This document shows, piece by piece, positions 1 through 7,592 of a stretch of 28,752 bases of DNA; the stretch's first letter is position 1; every line of letters begins with the position of its first letter. The position numbers and the translations under genes were made by a program. The notes under the pieces are model-generated. The model was not told where the DNA came from. It did no database searches and saw only the letters and a program-made list of their open reading frames with translations. Source of the DNA: Actinomycetes bacterium (GTDB taxonomy: Bacteria; Actinomycetota; Actinomycetes; Actinomycetales; Cellulomonadaceae); NCBI GenBank assembly GCA_023418375.1, contig JAEZZV010000274.1, forward strand, positions 1 to 28,752, in the 5' to 3' direction.

Positions 1-136
1 CGGCGGAGTGTGCGCATCGCTTTGTGCCGCTAACTCTCCGACGCTGGCTTGTCCACGGGCGACGGCGGCGTGCGGTCGTCCACGGTGGGGGCAGGCACTC
101 GACCGCGCCGGGCGCGAGACGGTCGAGGCTCCTGAC

Positions 137-1087
137 GTGCGCCTCGATCCCTCCGTCGTCGCCCGAGCCGCAGGGACCCAGGCCGGTGTCCTCACGACGG
201 CTCAGCTCGTCGACCTCGGAGGGGACCGGGCATGGATCTCGCGACAGGTGCGGTCGGGACGCTGGCAGCACCTGCACCAGGGTGTCGTCGCCACCTACTC
301 GGGGCCGGTGACGTGGCGCTCCCGGGCGTGGGCCGCGGTCCTGTATGCCGGGCACGGCGCCGCCCTGAGCCACGCGAGCGCAGCCTTCAAGCACGAGCTC
401 ATCGACTCGCCGCCCCGCCGGGTCGACATCCGCATCCCCGAACGACGCCGCGTCGCGCCGTCTCCGGGGATCGTGATCCACCGTTCGACAGCCGAGGTCC
501 GCGCGTCCGGGAGGCCGCGGACGGTGTGGCGGGGAGACACGGTCGTGGACCTCGTCGCCGCAGCCCGCACCGTCGATGACGTCGTCGGCTGGATCTGCGC
601 CGGCGCGCGTGCCGGTGCGAGTTCCGAGGAGATGCTCGACGCCGCCCTGCGGCGCGGACGGTTCCCGAACGCGCCGCTGCTCCGCGAGGTCATCACCGAG
701 GTCGAGGCAGGAGTCGAGTCGCCGCTCGAGCGCCGGTACCACCGCGACGTCGAGCGTCGCCACGGCCTGCCGCGCGCTCGGCTGCAGGTCACCGCGTCGG
801 TCCTGGGCCTGCGGATCCGCGCCGACGCCGTCTACGACCAGTTCGGGGTCCGGGCGGAGCTCGACGGGAACCTCGGGCATCCCGGCGGCCGCACCGATGC
901 CGACACCTGGCGGGACAACGCCGTCGTCCTCGCCACCGGCGACCTGACGTTGCGCTACCGCTGGCGGCACGTCGCCGTGCTGACGTGCGCCACGGCGGCC
1001 CAGCTGGCGACCGCGCTGCGTCGGGGCGGCTGGACGGGAGCGGCTCGAGCATGCTCACCGGGCTGCGCCATGACCCGCGTGTCCTGA
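137..1087 (+). CDS. AbiEi-like N-terminal / DUF559-type nuclease-fold protein
   Basis: About 316 residues from a GTG start. The frame is open further upstream, but GTG at 137 has a GAGG eight bases before it and begins where protein-like sequence begins. The first ~70 residues resemble the AbiEi-type winged helix common in actinobacteria (GVLTTAQLVDLG, then RSGRWQHLHQGVV). The C-terminal third looks like the DUF559/Vsr-like nuclease fold: a conserved E in GVESPLE near residue 194, a D near 230 in RADAVYD, ELD near 241-243 and RDN near 260. Such proteins are numerous in actinobacterial genomes and their function is mostly unproven. Some relatives are antitoxin-like, but no toxin partner lies beside it. 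It converges on the next minus-strand gene across a hairpin. The family is fairly secure; the function is unknown. Confidence 0.75.
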   Translation: MRLDPSVVARAAGTQAGVLTTAQLVDLGGDRAWISRQVRSGRWQHLHQGVVATYSGPVTWRSRAWAAVLYAGHGAALSHASAAFKHELIDSPPRRVDIRIPERRRVAPSPGIVIHRSTAEVRASGRPRTVWRGDTVVDLVAAARTVDDVVGWICAGARAGASSEEMLDAALRRGRFPNAPLLREVITEVEAGVESPLERRYHRDVERRHGLPRARLQVTASVLGLRIRADAVYDQFGVRAELDGNLGHPGGRTDADTWRDNAVVLATGDLTLRYRWRHVAVLTCATAAQLATALRRGGWTGAARACSPGCAMTRVS

Positions 1088-1090
1088 GCG

Positions 1091-1129
1091 TCGGAGGGTT
1101 CGCGTCACACAGCGACGCGAAGTCTCCGA
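1091..1129. terminator. Hairpin between convergent genes
   Basis: TTCGCGTC (1099-1106) and GACGCGAA (1114-1121) form an 8-bp stem around a 7-nt loop. It is extended by TCGGAG/CTCCGA at the outer ends. It lies between the stops of two converging genes and has no T-run, as is common for terminators in high-GC actinobacteria. Confidence 0.6.
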
Positions 1130-1159
1130 GGATCGCGACTGTGCCGGCGCGACCGTGTG

Positions 1160-2083
1160 TCAGATCGCGCGGACGCCCGCCAGCGCGCCCGCGATGGCCG
1201 CGAGGCTCTCCGCGCCGTCGGGGCAGGCCAGCTCGACGCGCGAGCGGCCCGAGGCGATCTGCACCCGGTACGCGCCCACGTACTTCGGGTGCTCGTGCGA
1301 GCCGACGGCGGTGACCGCCGCCGTCATCAGCACCGTGTGCGCGATGGACCACGCCGGCCGCGGGTGGCTCGTGAACCACTCACGCCGGTGCACGAACTCC
1401 AGCGTCCCGGCGTCGGCGCAGACCAGCGCCGCGTGCAGGGTCACCGGGCGGTGCCGGTCGAGCCAGTGCCGCAGCGTCCCACCCCGACGCGGCACGACGG
1501 CGCGCGGGTGCGCGCCCAGCAGGACCAGGCCGGGCCGCTGCTCGGCGATCTCGAGCCGGGCGGTGACGAGGCCCGAGTCGACGTCGTCGAGGTCCGCCAT
1601 GCGCGAGGACGGCAGCGGCACCCGGCCGGGCCGCTCCGCGGGGTCGCGCGCGGCGAGCGCCTCGGTCCGGATGATCTCGAGCAGCTCCGCCATCACGCCG
1701 CGCGACACCGCGCTGTACCGCAGCCCGACGGCGACGCCGCTGCGCTGGAGCCCGTCGACGTCGTGGATCACGAGCCGGCCGTCGAGCATGGAGACGCTGT
1801 GCTCGATCGCGGCGATCTGCCGGTAGGGCAGCTGCACCGTCTGGTACGTGTCGCCCTTGCGGGACAGGACGGTGAGGATCTCCTTGCCCGCGACCACGAG
1901 GTGGTCGTAGAGGTGCATCTCGGGGTTGGCCTCGCGCCGGTCGATGGCGCGCGGGACCTTGAGCACGAGGCGAGCGGTCTCCAGCTCCACCCCGTGCCCC
2001 TGGTAGAGGCGCGGCACCTCCTCGGGCGTGCGGACGCGATACGTCCACGGCCCGAAGGCGTCGTACTCCGGCGTACGCTGCAC
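1160..2083 (-). CDS. Hypothetical protein, tandem paralogue A (FGPW family)
   Basis: 307 residues from GTG at 2083. The frame is also open from ATG 2155, giving 331 residues. GTG 2083 is preferred because the similarity to the neighbouring paralogue starts there, the lengths then nearly match (307 and 310), and the longer version would read through a perfect inverted repeat. I do not recognise the family. Visible features are an N-terminal block with TPEYDAFGPW, VRTPEEVP, ARLVLKVPR, MHLYDHL and LTVLSR, a middle block with LPYRQI and MLDGRL, and a C-terminal block with WFTSHPRP and LMTAAVTAV. No signal peptide, lipobox or convincing membrane helix is evident, although LMTAAVTAV is mildly hydrophobic. 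The first block suggests a cytosolic beta-rich domain, which is inference. It probably shares a transcript with paralogue B just upstream. Confidence 0.75.
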   Translation of the reverse strand: MQRTPEYDAFGPWTYRVRTPEEVPRLYQGHGVELETARLVLKVPRAIDRREANPEMHLYDHLVVAGKEILTVLSRKGDTYQTVQLPYRQIAAIEHSVSMLDGRLVIHDVDGLQRSGVAVGLRYSAVSRGVMAELLEIIRTEALAARDPAERPGRVPLPSSRMADLDDVDSGLVTARLEIAEQRPGLVLLGAHPRAVVPRRGGTLRHWLDRHRPVTLHAALVCADAGTLEFVHRREWFTSHPRPAWSIAHTVLMTAAVTAVGSHEHPKYVGAYRVQIASGRSRVELACPDGAESLAAIAGALAGVRAI

Positions 2084-2112
2084 GGTCCGATGATTCCAAG
2101 TCTCGGCCGCCA

Positions 2113-2152
2113 CCGGAACCGTCCTGAGGTACCGAGTCGGTGACGGTTCCGG
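2113..2152. promoter_or_regulatory. 11-bp perfect inverted repeat between the paralogues
   Basis: CCGGAACCGTC (2113-2123) and GACGGTTCCGG (2142-2152) are exact reverse complements separated by 18 nt. The repeat lies between the stop of paralogue B and the preferred start of paralogue A. No T-run follows on the minus strand. It could be an operator, an attenuating or processing hairpin, or a partial terminator that sets the ratio of the two proteins. Confidence 0.55.
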
Positions 2153-2179
2153 CATCCGGACGGCACGGCGGGCGCGAGC

Positions 2180-3112
2180 TCAGCCGGCCGCCAGCGCCTC
2201 GCGCAGCGCCCGCACGGTCGGCGCCCCCTCGGGGAGCACGAGCTGCACGACGCCGTCGCCCACCGACACCCGGCAGGCGAGCGCTCCGGCGTAGGCGGGG
2301 TGCGGCGTGAGGGCGACGGCGGTCACGGCCGCGGTGAGCAGCGTCGTCCGCGCGATGGAGTGCGTCGGGCGCCCCCGCGGGGTCAGTGGCTCGCGCCGGT
2401 GCAGCACCTCGACACGGCCGGGCGCGTACGCGACGACGGCGGCGTGCAGGGTGATCGGCCACCACCTGTCGAGCAGCCGCGCGGCCCATGTGCCCGAGCG
2501 CCGGGCCACCGGGACCCGAGCGTGGTCGGCCAGCCGGACCAGCCCGGGGTGCCGCTCGACGAGCTCGCGGTACGCGACGACGAGTGCGACGTCGGACCCG
2601 CCGACGCTCCACGTCCCCGCCGGCACGCCCGGCGGCGCCGCCGCGGGAGCGGCGTGCCCCCCGTGCACCTGCGACTGCCCCTGCGCCTGCGCCTGCTCGA
2701 GCAGCAGGTCGACGAGCTGTTCGACGGCGCCGAGCGAGACGCCGTTGAACGCCATCGCGAGGACCTCGCCGCCCGACCCGGGCGTGGCGTCGAGGATCCG
2801 GAGGCGGCCGTCGAGCAGGGACACGCTGAGCTGGACCGCGCCGATCCGGCCGTACGGCACGGACAGCTCCCGGTACCGCTCGCCGTCGCGGCTGAGCACA
2901 GTCAGCGCGTCCGGGCCCGCGACGAGCAGGTGGTCGTAGAGGTGCATGGTCGGCGTCGCGTTGCGACGCTCGATCGGCCGGGGCACCTTGAGCACCAGCC
3001 GCGCGGCCTGGAGGTCGGTCGCGTGGGCGCGGTAGAGGGGCGGCACCTCCTCGGGGGTCCGCACCTCGTAGATCCATGGACCGAAGGCGTCGAACTCGGG
3101 TGTCGTCTCCAT
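2180..3112 (-). CDS. Hypothetical protein, tandem paralogue B (FGPW family)
   Basis: 310 residues from ATG 3112, with GGGAGG 11 nt upstream; the frame is open to 3649 but that part has no protein-like character. By eye it shares about 64 percent identity with paralogue A over the first ~107 residues (TPEFDAFGPW, VRTPEEVP, AARLVLKVPR, MHLYDHL, LTVLSR, SVPYGRI, LLDGRL). Similarity falls in a middle linker rich in Gln, Ala and Pro (EQAQAQGQSQ, PAAAPPGVP) and returns near the C-terminus (LHRREPLTPRGRP, LLTAAVTAV). It is divergent from the histidine kinase gene, with about 80 bp between starts, so the two may share regulatory DNA. Function is unknown. The pair looks like a local duplication followed by divergence of the second half. 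Confidence 0.8.
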   Translation of the reverse strand: METTPEFDAFGPWIYEVRTPEEVPPLYRAHATDLQAARLVLKVPRPIERRNATPTMHLYDHLLVAGPDALTVLSRDGERYRELSVPYGRIGAVQLSVSLLDGRLRILDATPGSGGEVLAMAFNGVSLGAVEQLVDLLLEQAQAQGQSQVHGGHAAPAAAPPGVPAGTWSVGGSDVALVVAYRELVERHPGLVRLADHARVPVARRSGTWAARLLDRWWPITLHAAVVAYAPGRVEVLHRREPLTPRGRPTHSIARTTLLTAAVTAVALTPHPAYAGALACRVSVGDGVVQLVLPEGAPTVRALREALAAG

Positions 3113-3182
3113 GCCTCCAGCGTCCTCCCTGGGAGCGCTACCTGACCCCCGGCGTGGCACATCGGTCGGCCGCCCGTCCCAG

Positions 3183-3194
3183 TACCGTGTGACC
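3183..3194 (+). promoter_or_regulatory. Leaderless-type -10 box (TACCGT) of the kinase gene
   Basis: TACCGT ends six bases before GTG 3195. A TANNNT box 6-7 nt before the start codon is the usual arrangement for leaderless actinobacterial transcripts. No Shine-Dalgarno sequence is present. The same arrangement recurs at five other genes in this window. Confidence 0.55.
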
Positions 3195-4577
3195 GTGCCC
3201 GCGACGCCGCCCCTCCCCCCGGTGCCGGCCGACGACGACCCTGATCGCCCCGGCTGGCGACGGCCGCCCGTCGGGCCCGACGAGGTCCGCAAGGACGCCG
3301 CCGCGGCAGCCGCGCTCTTCGTGGGCGCGCTGCTGAGCATGGTGCTGTGGCGGATCGCCGGCCTGTACGACGATCCCGCCGCCCCCTGGCTGTCCGTGCT
3401 GCTGCTCGCACTGGTCACCGGGCCGCTCGCGGTGCGCCGACGGTGGCCGGGCATCGTCCTCCTCGTCGTCTCCGCCTCGTTCGTGCTGCTGGCGGGCTTC
3501 GAGGTGCCGGAGACGCTGGTCGCCAACATCGCGCTGTTCTGCGCGCTGTACACGGTGGGTGCGTGGGGCCCGGACCGGCGGCGCGCGACGTGGGTGCGGG
3601 GCCTCGTCATCGCCGGCATGCTCATCTGGCTGACGGTGTCGATCTTCATGACGATGGGCGACCCGGACGCGCTGCCCGACTTCTCGCGCGCGGGCGCCTT
3701 CTCCCCGCTGCTGGCCTACCTGCTCATCCAGGTGTTCACCAACATCCTGTACTTCGCCGGCGCGTACTGGTTCGGCGAGCGGCAGTGGGCGTCGGCGCGC
3801 GAGCGGGCCCGCACCCAGCTGCGCACCCGCCAGCTCGAGGCCGAGCGTCGCCGGGTCGCCTCCCAGGCCGTGGCGATCGAGCGCCTGCGGCTGGCCCGCG
3901 AGCTGCACGACGCCGTCGCGCACCACGTCTCGATGATGGGCGTGCAGGCCGCGGTGGCCCGGACGCTGCTCGACGCCGACGCCGCGCGGGCCCGCGAGAC
4001 GCTCGAGCAGGTCGAGGAGTCGGCGCGCGAGGCGATCGAGGAGCTGCACGGCATCCTCGGCACGTTGCGCGACGAGCCGGACGACGCGACCCCGGACGGC
4101 GCCTCCCCGGCCGGAGCGGGCACGGGCACGGGCACGGGCACGGAGGCGGTGGGCTCGCTCGACGTGAGCCGGATCCCCGAGCTCGTGGACGCCGCGTGCG
4201 AGGCGGGCCTGCCGACGACGTTCCAGGTGGTCGGCGAGCCGGTCCGGCTCCCACCGGTCCTGTCGCTGAACCTGTACCGGATCGCGCAGGAGGCGCTGAC
4301 GAACTCCCGCAAGCACGCCGGCCCGCACGCCCGCGCGGACGTCCGCCTGCGCTACCTGGACGACTCGGTCGAGCTCGAGGTGACCGACGACGGCGTCGGC
4401 GCGGCGAGCGCGGCGGCCCGGGGGCGGACCCGCGCGTCGGGCACGGGCCTGGGGCTGGTGGGCATCCGCGAGCGCGTGACGGCGGACGGCGGCACGCTCG
4501 AGGCCCGCCCGCGCGCCCGCGGTGGGTTCCTGGTGCGGGCGCGGGTGCCCGTCGAGCGGCCGGAGGTGCCGGCGTGA
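3195..4577 (+). CDS. NarL/DesK-type sensor histidine kinase
   Basis: About 460 residues from GTG 3195 (GTG 3189 is possible). The start is chosen by the TACCGT box six bases upstream. A short Pro/Asp-rich cytoplasmic N-terminus is followed by about five hydrophobic segments (roughly residues 38-195), a charged coiled coil (ARERARTQLRTRQLEAERRR), a HisKA_3 dimerisation domain with the phospho-acceptor in RLARELHDAVAHH (His near 238), and a HATPase_c domain with NLYRIAQEALTNSRKH, DDGVGA and GTGLGLVGIRERV. It should autophosphorylate and pass the phosphate to the regulator whose start overlaps its stop (GTGA, 4574-4577). The signal is unknown; the short extracellular loops favour a membrane or intramembrane cue. 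A four-unit hexanucleotide repeat encodes a Gly-Thr run between the two catalytic domains. Confidence 0.93.
   Translation: MPATPPLPPVPADDDPDRPGWRRPPVGPDEVRKDAAAAAALFVGALLSMVLWRIAGLYDDPAAPWLSVLLLALVTGPLAVRRRWPGIVLLVVSASFVLLAGFEVPETLVANIALFCALYTVGAWGPDRRRATWVRGLVIAGMLIWLTVSIFMTMGDPDALPDFSRAGAFSPLLAYLLIQVFTNILYFAGAYWFGERQWASARERARTQLRTRQLEAERRRVASQAVAIERLRLARELHDAVAHHVSMMGVQAAVARTLLDADAARARETLEQVEESAREAIEELHGILGTLRDEPDDATPDGASPAGAGTGTGTGTEAVGSLDVSRIPELVDAACEAGLPTTFQVVGEPVRLPPVLSLNLYRIAQEALTNSRKHAGPHARADVRLRYLDDSVELEVTDDGVGAASAAARGRTRASGTGLGLVGIRERVTADGGTLEARPRARGGFLVRARVPVERPEVPA
4117..4140 (+). repeat. Four tandem copies of CGGGCA
   Basis: A perfect hexanucleotide repeat inside the kinase gene encodes alternating Gly-Thr in the linker between HisKA_3 and HATPase_c. 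Slippage would change linker length by two residues per unit without breaking the frame. Confidence 0.85.
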
Positions 4578-5308
4578 GCGACGACACGGTGCTGTCGGGG
4601 GCCGAGGCCGGCCCGGTCCGGGTCATGCTCGTCGACGACCAGGCGCTGCTGCGCGCGGGGATCGCGACGATCCTGGGCGCCCAGCCGGGCGTCGTCGTCG
4701 TGGGGGAGGCCGGGTCCGGGCGCGAGGCCGTGACGATGGCGCGCACCTTGCGGCCGGACGTGATCTGCATGGACGTGCAGATGCCGGACATGGACGGCCT
4801 CGAGGCGACGCGGCACATCGTCGCCGACCCGGGGGTGTGCGCCCGCGTGCTCATGCTCACGACCTTCAACCGCGAGGACTACCTGCTCGAGGCGCTGCGC
4901 GCGGGCGCGAGCGGGTTCCTGCTGAAGAACTCCCGGCCGGAGCACCTGGTCGACGCGATCCGCGCCGTCGCCGCGGGCGACGCGCTGCTCGCCCCGGAGG
5001 TGACCCGCGCGGTCATCGAGCGGGCGATGTCCCCCGCGCCTCCCTCCGGGGACGGAGGGCCCGCCGACGACAGCCCCGGCGGCCCGCCGGCCGTCCGCGG
5101 CGTGCTCACCGAGCGCGAGGTGGAGGTGCTGCGCCTGGTCGCGCGGGGCCTGTCGAACGACGAGATCGCGACCGAGCTGTTCCTGGGCCGCGCGACGGTC
5201 AAGACGCACGTGTCGAACGTGCTCATGAAGCTCGGTCTGCGCGACCGCGTGCAGGCGGTCGTCTTCGCGTACGAGCACGGCGTCGCCCGCCCGCACGAGA
5301 CGGCCTGA
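4574..5308 (+). CDS. NarL/LuxR-family response regulator
   Basis: 244 residues from GTG 4574, whose codon overlaps the kinase stop by four bases. The receiver domain holds the acidic pair D21-D22 in MLVDDQ, the phospho-acceptor D67 in VICMDVQMPDMDG, the switch Thr in MLTTFN and the conserved Lys in FLLKNS. A Pro/Gly-rich linker (about residues 155-178) leads to a LuxR-type helix-turn-helix with LTEREVEVLRLVARGLSN and ATVKTHVSNVLMKLGLRDR. It is the partner of the upstream kinase. The next genes downstream encode an ABC exporter preceded by a 7-bp inverted repeat, a reasonable candidate for its binding site. Confidence 0.95.
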   Translation: MSDDTVLSGAEAGPVRVMLVDDQALLRAGIATILGAQPGVVVVGEAGSGREAVTMARTLRPDVICMDVQMPDMDGLEATRHIVADPGVCARVLMLTTFNREDYLLEALRAGASGFLLKNSRPEHLVDAIRAVAAGDALLAPEVTRAVIERAMSPAPPSGDGGPADDSPGGPPAVRGVLTEREVEVLRLVARGLSNDEIATELFLGRATVKTHVSNVLMKLGLRDRVQAVVFAYEHGVARPHETA

Positions 5309-5414
5309 CACCCGCGCGTCGGGCGGGACGGAGGCCCGGCGTCCACCTCGGGGGGGAGCCGTGGCCACGCGCAGGTTCGGCCTCGGGCCGGAGGCCCGCA
5401 CCCGCCGTCGTCCC

Positions 5415-5456
5415 TAGCGTGGAGGACGTCATCACGAGACGTCCCGAGTGGGGAGA
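5415..5456 (+). promoter_or_regulatory. Putative promoter, operator and RBS of the NatAB-like exporter
   Basis: TAGCGT (5415-5420) fits a -10 box. Just downstream, GGACGTC (5424-5430) and GACGTCC (5438-5444) form a perfect inverted repeat with a 7-nt spacer. GGGGAGA (5450-5456) is a clear ribosome binding site before ATG 5460. The repeat is a candidate response-regulator site. The preceding 100 bp after the regulator stop (5309-5414) show nothing else I can support. Confidence 0.5.
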
Positions 5457-5459
5457 ACC

Positions 5460-6371
5460 ATGCTGAGGATCGAGGGCCTGAACAGGTCCTTCGGCGACCG
5501 CCAGGTGCTGCACGACATCACGTTCGGCGTCGAGCGCGGCCGGCTGACGGGCTTCGTCGGGGGCAACGGTGCCGGCAAGACCACGACCATGCGGATCGTG
5601 CTGGGCGTCCTCGCGGCGGACAGCGGCGCGGTCACGCTCGACGGCCACCCGCTGACGGCGGCAGACCGCGTCGACTTCGGGTACATGCCCGAGGAGCGCG
5701 GCCTCTACCCGAAGATGAAGGTCGCCGAGCAGGTGGCCTACCTCGGGCGGCTGCACGGCCTCGAGCGCGGCGCCGCGATGGACCGCGCGCGCGACCTGCT
5801 CGACCGCCTCGGCCTGGGCGAGCGGGCCGACGACCCGCTGGAGACCCTGTCGCTCGGCAACCAGCAGCGCGCGCAGATCGCCGCCGCCCTGGTGCACGAC
5901 CCGCAGGTGCTCGTCCTCGACGAGCCGTTCTCCGGCCTGGACCCGCTGGCGGTGGACGTCGTCGTCGGCGTGCTCGCCGAGTACGCCGCGTCGGGCGTGC
6001 CGGTGCTGTTCTCCTCGCACCAGCTCGAGCTCGTCGAGCGCCTGTGCGACGACCTGGTCATCATCTCCGGCGGCCGGATCCGCGCCGCGGGCGGTCGCGA
6101 GGAGCTGCGCGCCCAGCACGGCACGACGCGCTTCGAGCTCGTCTCCGACGGCGACGCCGGCTGGGTCCGCTCGGCACCGGGCGTCGAGGTCGTCGACTTC
6201 GACGGCGGCTACGTGCTGTTCGAGGCCGCCGAGGACGCGGCCCAGGCGGTCCTGCGTGAGGCCCTCGGCCGCGACGCCGTCCGCTCCTTCACCCCTGTCC
6301 GCCCGACGCTCGGCGAGATCTTCCGCGAGGTCGTCGCCGACGCCCAGCCCGAGATGGAGGTCGCCCGATGA
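5460..6371 (+). CDS. ABC exporter ATP-binding protein, NatA/YhaQ-like
   Basis: 303 residues from ATG 5460; GGGGAGA just upstream fixes the start. The ATPase has Walker A GGNGAGKTT (34-42), signature LSLGNQQR (130-137), Walker B VLVLDE (150-155) and H-loop His187. The LSLGNQQ signature in place of LSGGQ is typical of drug and Na+ exporters of the DrrA/NatA class. The C-terminal ~80 residues after GGREELRAQH look like the small DUF4162-type domain found in this group, ending in PTLGEIFREVV. It pairs with the overlapping permease gene (ATGA, 6368-6371). Its position behind a two-component system resembles natKR-natAB, suggesting signal-induced export of Na+, a drug or a peptide. The substrate cannot be read from the sequence. 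Confidence 0.92.
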   Translation: MLRIEGLNRSFGDRQVLHDITFGVERGRLTGFVGGNGAGKTTTMRIVLGVLAADSGAVTLDGHPLTAADRVDFGYMPEERGLYPKMKVAEQVAYLGRLHGLERGAAMDRARDLLDRLGLGERADDPLETLSLGNQQRAQIAAALVHDPQVLVLDEPFSGLDPLAVDVVVGVLAEYAASGVPVLFSSHQLELVERLCDDLVIISGGRIRAAGGREELRAQHGTTRFELVSDGDAGWVRSAPGVEVVDFDGGYVLFEAAEDAAQAVLREALGRDAVRSFTPVRPTLGEIFREVVADAQPEMEVAR

Positions 6372-7534
6372 GCGCCGCCACGAGCACCACCGAGCGGCCG
6401 GCCGCCGGCGCCGGCCCGTCCGCCCGCCCCGACGCCACGCGGCCCCCGCGGCCGTCGATCCCGCGGATGGCCCTCATGGTCGCCGAGCGGGAGGTCGTCA
6501 CCCAGGTCCGGACGAAGTCGTTCATCATCTCCACGGCGATCCTCCTGGCCGCCGTGCTCGTCTCGATCATCGCCGGCGCGCTGCTGGCCGGGAACGACGA
6601 CCCGACCCAGGTCGCCGTCGTCGGGCAGGGTGCCGACGCCGTGTCGGGGCCGGCGGCCGAGGCCATCGAGCCGGTCGACGCGCCCGACCGCGCCGCCGCC
6701 GAGCAGCTCGTGCGGGACGGCGAGGTGAGCGCCGCCGTCGTGCCGGACGAGGGGAGCCCGCTCGGGATCGCCGTGCTCGCGCTCGACGAGACGCCGGAGG
6801 AGGTCGTCGCGGCCCTGTCCGTCGCGCCGGAGGTCGTGCTGCTCGAGCCGTCCGACACCGACGAGGGCCTGCGCTACCTGGTGTCGTTCGGGTTCGGCCT
6901 GGTGTTCCTCATGTCGGCGGCCGGCTACGGCGCGACCATCGCGCAGAGCACCGTCCAGGAGAAGCAGAGCCGCGTCGTCGAGATCCTGCTGTCCGCCGTG
7001 CCGAGCCGCGCGCTGCTCGCCGGCAAGATCCTCGGCAACTCCGTGCTGGCGTTCGGCCAGACGGCGGCGCTGGCCGCGATGGCGGTCATCGGGCTCATGG
7101 TGACCGGCCAGGACGACGTGCTCGAGATGCTCGGCTCGCCGCTGCTGTGGTTCGTCGGGTTCTTCCTCATCGGGTTCGTGCTGCTGGCGGCGATGTACGC
7201 GGCGAGCGCGTCGCTGGTCAGCCGCGTCGAGGACGTCAACACCGTCCTGACCCCGTCGATGATGGTCACGATGATCCCGTACTTCGGCGTCATCTTCTTC
7301 AACGACAACGAGCTGGTGCTGAACATCCTGTCGTACGTGCCCTTCAGCGCGCCGGTCGCGATGCCGATGCGGCTGTTCCTCGGCGACGCCGCGTGGTGGG
7401 AGCCGCTGATCGCGCTCGCGCTGCTCGTCGCGACGACCGTCGCGGTGATCGCCGTCGGCGCGAAGATCTACGAGCGCTCGCTCCTGCGCACGGGCGCCCG
7501 CGTGAAGCTCGGCGAGGTGCTGCGCCAGTCCTGA
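6368..7534 (+). CDS. ABC-2 type permease, NatB/YhaP-like
   Basis: 388 residues, start overlapping the ATPase stop by four bases. After a ~35-residue Ala/Pro-rich cytoplasmic N-terminus comes a conserved MVAEREVVTQVRTKSFIIS segment, then a first transmembrane helix near residues 56-76. A large extracytoplasmic domain (about 77-170) follows, then a cluster of about five helices from VSFGFGLVFLMSAAGYG to the C-terminus. The motif VQEKQSRVVEILLSAVP after the second helix is characteristic of the NatB/YhaP group. It is the membrane half of the exporter with the gene upstream. A strong bidirectional hairpin follows its stop. Confidence 0.92.
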   Translation: MSAATSTTERPAAGAGPSARPDATRPPRPSIPRMALMVAEREVVTQVRTKSFIISTAILLAAVLVSIIAGALLAGNDDPTQVAVVGQGADAVSGPAAEAIEPVDAPDRAAAEQLVRDGEVSAAVVPDEGSPLGIAVLALDETPEEVVAALSVAPEVVLLEPSDTDEGLRYLVSFGFGLVFLMSAAGYGATIAQSTVQEKQSRVVEILLSAVPSRALLAGKILGNSVLAFGQTAALAAMAVIGLMVTGQDDVLEMLGSPLLWFVGFFLIGFVLLAAMYAASASLVSRVEDVNTVLTPSMMVTMIPYFGVIFFNDNELVLNILSYVPFSAPVAMPMRLFLGDAAWWEPLIALALLVATTVAVIAVGAKIYERSLLRTGARVKLGEVLRQS

Positions 7535-7553
7535 CGCCCGGCCCGCGCGTCCT

Positions 7554-7587
7554 CAGGTCCCCCGTCGCCCGCGCGGCGGGGGACCTG
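7554..7587. terminator. Strong hairpin between convergent genes
   Basis: CAGGTCCCCCG (7554-7564) pairs perfectly with CGGGGGACCTG (7577-7587) around a 12-nt loop. It sits between the exporter permease stop and the stop of the minus-strand hypothetical gene, so it can serve both directions. Confidence 0.75.
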
Positions 7588-7592
7588 TCGCG

